Assembly (NCBI GenBank): GCA_030632725.1
Contig: DAOVUF010000268.1
Coordinates: 1 to 6,668, forward strand
Source of the DNA: QNES01 sp023143415
GTDB lineage: Bacteria > Pseudomonadota > Gammaproteobacteria > Beggiatoales > Beggiatoaceae
Length of the DNA: 6,668 nucleotides
Direction: 5' to 3'
This document shows positions 2,554 to 6,668 of the stretch, in pieces (positions within the stretch are counted from its first letter, which is position 1; each line of letters begins with the position of its first letter). The position numbers and the translations under genes are program-made. The notes beneath the pieces are model-generated. The model saw only the letters and a program-made list of their open reading frames with translations, was not told the DNA's origin and searched no databases.

Positions 2554-5004
2554 ATGCAAACACAATATACACCAGAAACGATTGAATTAGACGTTCAAAA
2601 ACGCTGGGAAACCGAACAATCATTTAAAGTGATGGCGGATCCCAATAAGGAAAAGTTTTACTGCCTTTCCATGTTCCCCTATCCCAGTGGGCGGCTACAT
2701 ATTGGACATGTCCGTAATTATACCATTGGCGATGTGATTGCCCGTTATCAGCGTATGCAGGGCAAAAACGTCTTACAGCCGATGGGTTGGGATGCCTTTG
2801 GTTTACCTGCGGAAAATGCCGCAATGCAAAATAATGTGCCGCCCGCAAAATGGACACGCGAAAATATTGCTTATATGCGTCAGCAATTGAAACGCCTGGG
2901 CTTTGGCTATGACTGGGATCGCGAATTGGCTACCTGCGACGTAAATTATTACCGCTGGGAACAGTGGTTATTTATTCAGTTGTATAAAAAAGGGCTTGTT
3001 TATAAGAAAACGGCTCCTGTCAACTGGGATCCCGTTGATAAAACCGTGTTAGCCAATGAGCAAGTCATAGATGGGCGCGGATGGCGTTCAGGTGCATTGG
3101 TTGAACGGCGCGAAATCCCACAATGGTTTTTGAAAATCACCGCTTTTGCTGAAGAATTATTACAGGGCTTAGACAGGCTAGAAAATGTTTGGCCTGATGC
3201 CGTCTGTAAAATGCAGCGTCAATGGATAGGCCGCTCCGAAGGGGTAGAAATCCAATTTAAAGTGGGCAATGATGATTTAACCGTTTTCACGACACGCCCT
3301 GATACCTTAATGGGTGCAACTTATGTCGCTGTGGCAGCGGCGCATCCATTGGCACAAGAAGCGGCGGCGAATAATCCGCAACTGACTGATTTTATTAAAG
3401 AATGTTCAAAAACGGCCACTGCTGAAGCCACCCTTGAGACGATGGAAAAATTGGGCATGGATACAGGTTTAAAAGCCATTCATCCCATTACTGGCGAAAC
3501 TTTACCATTATGGGTTGCCAATTTTGTGTTGATGAGCTATGGCTCAGGCGCGGTGATGTCTGTACCTGCCCATGATCAACGCGATTTTGAATTTGCCCAA
3601 AAATATGCTTTACCGATTCAACAGGTGATTATTCCAAAGGAGGAAAATGCGCGAGAGAAAGAGGAGAATGCGCGAGAGAAACTGGAAGCCGCCTTTGTTG
3701 ATAAAGGCGTGTTAATCAATTCGGGGCAATTCACTGGTTTAAGCTCACAAGACGCTTTTATCGCCATTGCCGAATATTTAGAAGAACGCGACAAGGGGCA
3801 ACGACAAGTCCATTACCGTTTACGCGACTGGGGCATTTCTCGTCAACGCTATTGGGGTTGCCCAATTCCAATGATTGAATGTCCCGACTGCGGAACTGTT
3901 CCTGAAAAGGATTTACCCGTGATATTGCCTGAAGATGTCGTGCCTGACAAAACAGGCTCCCCGATTAAACGCGATCCCAACTTTTATCAAGTCAAATGCC
4001 CTCAATGTGGCAAAGAAGCACGGCGTGAAACGGACACTTTTGACACCTTTATCGAATCATCCTGGTATTATGCCCGCTATGCCAGCCCTGATTGTCATAC
4101 AAGCCTGTTAGATGATCGGGTACATTACTGGCTACCTGTTGATCAATATATTGGTGGCATTGAACATGCCATTTTGCATTTACTCTATGCGCGGTTTTTC
4201 CACCGCCTGATGCGTGATGAAGGTTTAGTCAAGGGCGATGAGCCATTTACGCGCCTATTGACACAAGGCATGGTACTGAAAGATGGCACCAAGATGTCAA
4301 AGTCCAAAGGCAATACGGTTGATCCTCAAAACTTGATTAAGAAATATGGAGCGGATACTCTGCGCCTATTTGTCATGTTTGCCTCTCCGCCAGAACAATC
4401 CTTAGAATGGTCTGACAGCGGTGTAGAAGGGGCATTTAGATTTTTAAAACGCCTTTGGAAACAAGTGGTTACAGTAAAAAATGAGATTCCAGCACCGGAT
4501 AAAATGAACAATGCCGAGCGGAACTTGCGCCGTCAAGTCCATGAAACCATCAAAAAAGTCAGCGATGACATTGGTCGCCGCTATACCTTTAATACTGCGA
4601 TTGCCGCAATGATGGAATTACTCAACGCTTTAAACAAAGCGAAAGACACGCCACAAAATCGCATCGTGATCCAAGAGGGCTTAGAAGCGGTGGTACTCAT
4701 GCTCTCGCCCATTGTACCCCATATCACGCAAGCCTTGTGGGAAAAATTAGGCCATTCAGAACTCATCATTGACGCTGCTTGGCCAGAAGTTGATGAAAGT
4801 GCATTGACGCGAGACGACATAGAAATGGTGGTTCAAGTCAACGGAAAATTACGGGGACATATCACCGTCGCTACTGATGCCGATAAACAATCCATCGAAA
4901 CAACGGCTTTAAATGAACCAAAAGTGCAACACTTTATCACGGGTAAAACCATAAAAAAAGTCATTGTTGTCCCTAAAAAACTGGTCAATGTGGTGGTGGT
5001 ATGA
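2554..5004 (+). CDS. leuS: Leucyl-tRNA synthetase (LeuRS)
   Basis: Class I aminoacyl-tRNA synthetase that charges tRNA-Leu with leucine in the cytoplasm and hydrolyses mischarged tRNA. The 816 residues align by eye end to end with E. coli LeuRS (860), which fixes the start despite the poor ribosome site. HIGH is at 49-52 (in PYPSGRLHIGH) and KMSKS at 580-584. The CP1 editing domain has TTRPDT at 246-251 and AHDQRD, with D344 matching E. coli D345. A zinc-type CPDC (443-446) and CPQC (482-485) pair lies after the editing domain. The C-terminal domain ends VVPKKLVNVVVV. The roughly 40-residue insertion just before KMSKS in E. coli is absent, explaining most of the length difference. Around 158-177 the sequence reads NWDPVDK...GRGWRSG, with Asp/Gly/Ser where E. 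coli has Cys, so that metal site is probably absent. Residues 363-376 are a duplicated EENAREK. The stop overlaps the lptE start. Confidence 0.98.
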   Translation: MQTQYTPETIELDVQKRWETEQSFKVMADPNKEKFYCLSMFPYPSGRLHIGHVRNYTIGDVIARYQRMQGKNVLQPMGWDAFGLPAENAAMQNNVPPAKWTRENIAYMRQQLKRLGFGYDWDRELATCDVNYYRWEQWLFIQLYKKGLVYKKTAPVNWDPVDKTVLANEQVIDGRGWRSGALVERREIPQWFLKITAFAEELLQGLDRLENVWPDAVCKMQRQWIGRSEGVEIQFKVGNDDLTVFTTRPDTLMGATYVAVAAAHPLAQEAAANNPQLTDFIKECSKTATAEATLETMEKLGMDTGLKAIHPITGETLPLWVANFVLMSYGSGAVMSVPAHDQRDFEFAQKYALPIQQVIIPKEENAREKEENAREKLEAAFVDKGVLINSGQFTGLSSQDAFIAIAEYLEERDKGQRQVHYRLRDWGISRQRYWGCPIPMIECPDCGTVPEKDLPVILPEDVVPDKTGSPIKRDPNFYQVKCPQCGKEARRETDTFDTFIESSWYYARYASPDCHTSLLDDRVHYWLPVDQYIGGIEHAILHLLYARFFHRLMRDEGLVKGDEPFTRLLTQGMVLKDGTKMSKSKGNTVDPQNLIKKYGADTLRLFVMFASPPEQSLEWSDSGVEGAFRFLKRLWKQVVTVKNEIPAPDKMNNAERNLRRQVHETIKKVSDDIGRRYTFNTAIAAMMELLNALNKAKDTPQNRIVIQEGLEAVVLMLSPIVPHITQALWEKLGHSELIIDAAWPEVDESALTRDDIEMVVQVNGKLRGHITVATDADKQSIETTALNEPKVQHFITGKTIKKVIVVPKKLVNVVVV
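3640..3681 (+). repeat. 21-bp in-frame tandem duplication in leuS
   Basis: Units 3640-3660 and 3661-3681 differ at one base (GAGGAAAATG against GAGGAGAATG), a silent change. They encode EENAREK twice at residues 363-376. The site is a length-variable stretch between the editing-domain HDQRD motif and the sequence FVDKGVLINSGQF. The frame is kept, so activity is probably retained. Confidence 0.92.
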
Positions 5005-5903
5005 AAACAATTAAAACGGGGATTAACCGTTTACTGTTGATTTTTTTAACCATTGGATTACTCAATGGTTGCGGTTTTCATCTTCGTGGTTCCAGCGGGT
5101 TTGATTTCTCTTTTGTGCATATTAAATCAGAATCTGCCGATAAGATAGCTCAAGGGGTCGGATTTCGTATGATGGATGAAGGAGTACAAATGGTTCCCAC
5201 CGCTAATGCCGCGCAATTAGTACTTATTCTCCATAATGAAGCAATAGACAGACGAATACTCACCGTTTCATCATATTCTGGGCAACAAACTGAATTTGAA
5301 CTCAATTATCGAGTCGAAATGGAAATTCAAAAACCCGACGGCACGGTATTATTAGAGAAACAAAAGATCAGCCTATTGCGTGATTACCTATTTGATGAAA
5401 CAGCTGTACTCGCAATGTGGGCAGAAGACGAAATGTTGCGTGAAGAAATGTACCGTGACATCGTGGCACAAATCATTCGCCGCCTGCAAATTGTCAAATT
5501 GGGCAAAGTAGAATTAACCCAAATTGCGTTTAAGGGTTTAAAAGCCAAATATGTCACTGGAACTCCCATTGTGGTTGATTTAATTGAAAAAACCACTCGC
5601 ACTACTCCCATTGATATTTGGGTGAGCCTGTCGAAGGGTAAAAATGTCGGGTTTGTAATTCCCTCTAGCCTGCAAGCAGGGCAACTCAGCCCAAAACCAC
5701 AACCTTGGCAACAGGATGTTCCCACGACAGAAACGCGCCACCGTGTCTTAGACTTTACGGTTCCCCCCGATTTATCGGGAAAATACACCCTACGCGCCGT
5801 TTACACTGAGGCAGGCGTAGAATTAGATTTTAACAATCTATCTGCGATGATGCGTTCTACGGTGGCTGAAGGTGAAATGGTTTTTGAGAATGGAACGAAT
5901 TAA
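5001..5903 (+). CDS. lptE: LPS-assembly lipoprotein LptE with a C-terminal extension domain
   Basis: LptE (formerly RlpB) is an outer-membrane lipoprotein that plugs the LptD barrel and helps place lipopolysaccharide on the cell surface. The lipoprotein signal is clear: Lys/Arg-containing start, hydrophobic 11-21, lipobox LNGC with lipidated Cys24, then the family's typical CGFHLRG. Residues 24 to about 165 fit the LptE domain, ending in the usual helix (EEMYRDIVAQIIRRLQ). Typical LptE is near 190 residues; this one is 300. Residues 166-300 form an additional, beta-rich looking domain with TPIVVDLIE, ETRHRVLDFTVPPDLSG and KYTLRAVYTEAG, which resembles an Ig-like beta sandwich. Its function is unknown. 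The ATG overlaps the leuS stop as ATGA, so translational coupling is likely. Gene order leuS-lptE is as in E. coli, but holA does not follow. Confidence 0.92.
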   Translation: MKTIKTGINRLLLIFLTIGLLNGCGFHLRGSSGFDFSFVHIKSESADKIAQGVGFRMMDEGVQMVPTANAAQLVLILHNEAIDRRILTVSSYSGQQTEFELNYRVEMEIQKPDGTVLLEKQKISLLRDYLFDETAVLAMWAEDEMLREEMYRDIVAQIIRRLQIVKLGKVELTQIAFKGLKAKYVTGTPIVVDLIEKTTRTTPIDIWVSLSKGKNVGFVIPSSLQAGQLSPKPQPWQQDVPTTETRHRVLDFTVPPDLSGKYTLRAVYTEAGVELDFNNLSAMMRSTVAEGEMVFENGTN

Positions 5904-5907
5904 TTTC

Positions 5908-5967
5908 GTAGGGTGGGTAGAGTGAAAAAGTGGTGCCGTTGCACCAAAAAGACGTTGCCCACCCTAC
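5908..5967. terminator. Two-tier hairpin between convergent genes
   Basis: GTAGGGTGGG (5908-5917) pairs perfectly with CCCACCCTAC (5958-5967). Inside, TGGTGC (5931-5936) pairs with GCACCA (5941-5946) around CGTT. The structure starts 5 bases after the lptE stop and ends 5 bases before the stop of the convergent gene at 5972. It could serve as a bidirectional transcription barrier. No U tract follows on either strand, so a classical Rho-independent terminator is not shown. The first 16 bases with flank, TTCGTAGGGTGGGTAG, recur in the tandem array at 6480, so it is also a member of a dispersed repeat family. Confidence 0.5.
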
Positions 5968-5971
5968 ATGG

Positions 5972-6445
5972 CTATTTATGGGAAAATACAATTTTTTCTA
6001 CCAATGCTTCTCCGCTTTCATCCCGCCGATACAACAACGTGGCATTGTAGTTTTCGGCGGGCAAATATCTTAGCTGTGTTTCGACTAACTGATAAACGGA
6101 ATACAAAAACAGAATAAGACTAGCAACCTCTTCGGCAACTATTCTTTCGCCATCAATAGGTTTTACTTCGACTTTGCCCCCTTTTTCTCTGATAACAGTA
6201 AACCACGTATCTAAGCGTTCTGGCACATTGTTAGGAGAAAAGGGCGTTAAAACAGATACTTCAATTTTACCATTTTCTTGCTTCATGGCATTAGACAGCG
6301 ACTCATCAAATGTCGCAGAATTAAAATATTCCAAAGTCGATGTGGATCTGTGGCGCGTTTGGACATTGGAGCTAGTGCCTGGTACGCACCCAAGCAAAAT
6401 CAATAAGGTAGTGAATAAAACGGCGTTGTTTATTAATTTCTTCAT
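5972..6445 (-). CDS. Predicted lipoprotein of unknown function, 157 residues
   Basis: The product starts MKKLINNAVLFTTLLILLGC, a short positive start and hydrophobic stretch ending in lipobox LLGC, so Cys20 should be lipidated and the protein anchored in the cell envelope. Valine at +2 does not suggest inner-membrane retention. A Ser/Thr-rich linker follows (about 23-37), then a compact region with beta-like stretches (KIEVSVLTPF, WFTVIREKGGKVEVKPIDG), a second hydrophobic, probably amphipathic helix (107-121, VASLILFLYSVYQLV) and a C-terminal beta-like part (NATLLYRRDESGEALVEKIVF). I do not recognise the family. Start ATG at 6443-6445 is supported by a strong ribosome site. The overlapping plus-strand frame at 6174-6449 has no such support. 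The gene converges on lptE and is bracketed by GTAGGGTGGG-type repeats at 5908 and 6480. Confidence 0.8.
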   Translation of the reverse strand: MKKLINNAVLFTTLLILLGCVPGTSSNVQTRHRSTSTLEYFNSATFDESLSNAMKQENGKIEVSVLTPFSPNNVPERLDTWFTVIREKGGKVEVKPIDGERIVAEEVASLILFLYSVYQLVETQLRYLPAENYNATLLYRRDESGEALVEKIVFSHK

Positions 6446-6455
6446 TTAGTTTTTT

Positions 6456-6462
6456 TCCTCCC
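6456..6462 (-). promoter_or_regulatory. Ribosome binding site of the 157-residue lipoprotein gene
   Basis: On the minus strand GGGAGGA lies 10 bases upstream of the ATG at 6445. It is the strongest Shine-Dalgarno sequence in the window and supports both strand and start of this gene. Confidence 0.75.
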
Positions 6463-6479
6463 AAAGCTGAAGTTCGTAG

Positions 6480-6668
6480 TTCGTAGGGTGGGTAGGAACG
6501 AAGTGGAAACCCACCATCTACCTTGAACAATTGTTATATAGTCGTTCGTAGGGTGGGTAGGAACAAAGTGGAAACCCACCATCTACCTTGAACAATTGTT
6601 ATATAGTCGTTCGTAGGGTGGGTAGGAACGAAGTGGAAACCCACCATCTACCTTGAACAATTGTTATA
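6480..6668. repeat. 65-bp tandem array, 2.9 units, running off the window
   Basis: Units are 6480-6544, 6545-6609 and 6610-6668 (cut at 59 bases). Only one base varies: A at 6565 where the other units have G. Each unit can form a hairpin: GTTC, GTAG and GGTGGGT (6479-6482, 6483-6486 and 6487-6493 in unit 1) pair with GAAC, CTAC and ACCCACC on the other side (6509-6528), with two small bulges. Each unit also has the 10-base palindrome AACAATTGTT (6526-6535 in unit 1). Repeats and would-be spacers are equally conserved, so this is not CRISPR. A small duplicate AGTTCGT (6471-6477, 6478-6484) marks its left edge. It lies upstream of the minus-strand lipoprotein gene, so that gene's promoter may lie in it. 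Confidence 0.9.

Noticed and set aside
2624..2857. Minus-strand reading frame of 77 residues within leuS
   Set aside because: It lies antisense to the highly conserved HIGH region of leuS, with no family resemblance; it is a shadow frame.
4326..4820. Minus-strand frames of 61 and 79 residues within leuS (4326-4511, 4581-4820)
   Set aside because: They are antisense to conserved LeuRS sequence and have no recognisable product or ribosome site.
5384..5788. Minus-strand frame of 134 residues within lptE
   Set aside because: It is antisense to lptE, which has a clear lipoprotein signal and conserved LptE motifs; the antisense product is Cys/Ser/Arg-rich with no domain.
6174..6449. Plus-strand frame of 91 residues opposite the lipoprotein gene
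   Set aside because: The minus-strand gene has a lipobox and a strong ribosome site; the plus frame ends in reverse-complemented signal peptide sequence and has no such support.
6480..6668. CRISPR array with 65-bp period
   Set aside because: The whole 65-bp period is conserved, leaving no variable spacer; it is a tandem satellite.

Overview
The window holds a conserved two-gene housekeeping operon, leuS-lptE (2554-5903, + strand). Two unrecognised minus-strand genes stand at its outer sides: a 299-residue soluble protein (272-1171) and a 157-residue predicted lipoprotein (5972-6445). Most of the remaining DNA is palindromic or tandem repeat. The LeuRS sequence, the leuS-lptE order and the CGFHLRG lipoprotein start of LptE point to a gammaproteobacterium. 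The density of short palindromic repeats and AT-rich debris, and the shape of the LptE C-terminal extension, remind me of large filamentous sulfur oxidisers (Beggiatoa/Thioploca/Thiomargarita group). That last assignment is a recollection-based inference and has not been tested by any search.

Layout. Positions 1-231 hold a palindromic repeat (family A) whose left arm has expanded into five exact 22-bp units. The 299-residue gene follows on the minus strand, and a second family A element closes it at 1187-1350, so the gene is bracketed by the same repeat. Positions 1351-2553 contain no recognisable gene. They hold two copies of a 31-bp repeat (family C), two larger inverted-repeat elements (family B, at 1623-1753 and 2245-2433) each carrying an extra T/A-rich palindrome in its left arm, and solo fragments of these repeats. 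The 2245-2433 element is flanked by a 9-bp direct repeat (8 of 9 identical), the signature of a transposed MITE-like element, and lies about 120 bp upstream of leuS.

leuS encodes a complete leucyl-tRNA synthetase with HIGH, KMSKS, the editing-site TTRPDT motif and the tRNA-binding C-terminal domain. It lacks the insertion that E. coli LeuRS has just before KMSKS, and it carries a 21-bp in-frame tandem duplication in a variable part of the editing domain. lptE overlaps leuS by ATGA and encodes the outer-membrane LPS-assembly lipoprotein with an extra C-terminal domain of about 135 residues. holA, the usual next gene in enterobacteria, does not follow; a convergent lipoprotein gene does, behind a hairpin at 5908-5967. 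Upstream of that lipoprotein gene is a 65-bp tandem array that runs off the window end. It shares a 16-base motif with the 5908 hairpin, so this gene too is bracketed by one repeat family.

No tRNA, rRNA, CRISPR array, transposase or integrase gene was seen. I see no coherent new multi-gene system. The features most worth following up are the LptE fusion, the repeat-bracketed orphan genes and the nested palindromic elements with compensated stems.
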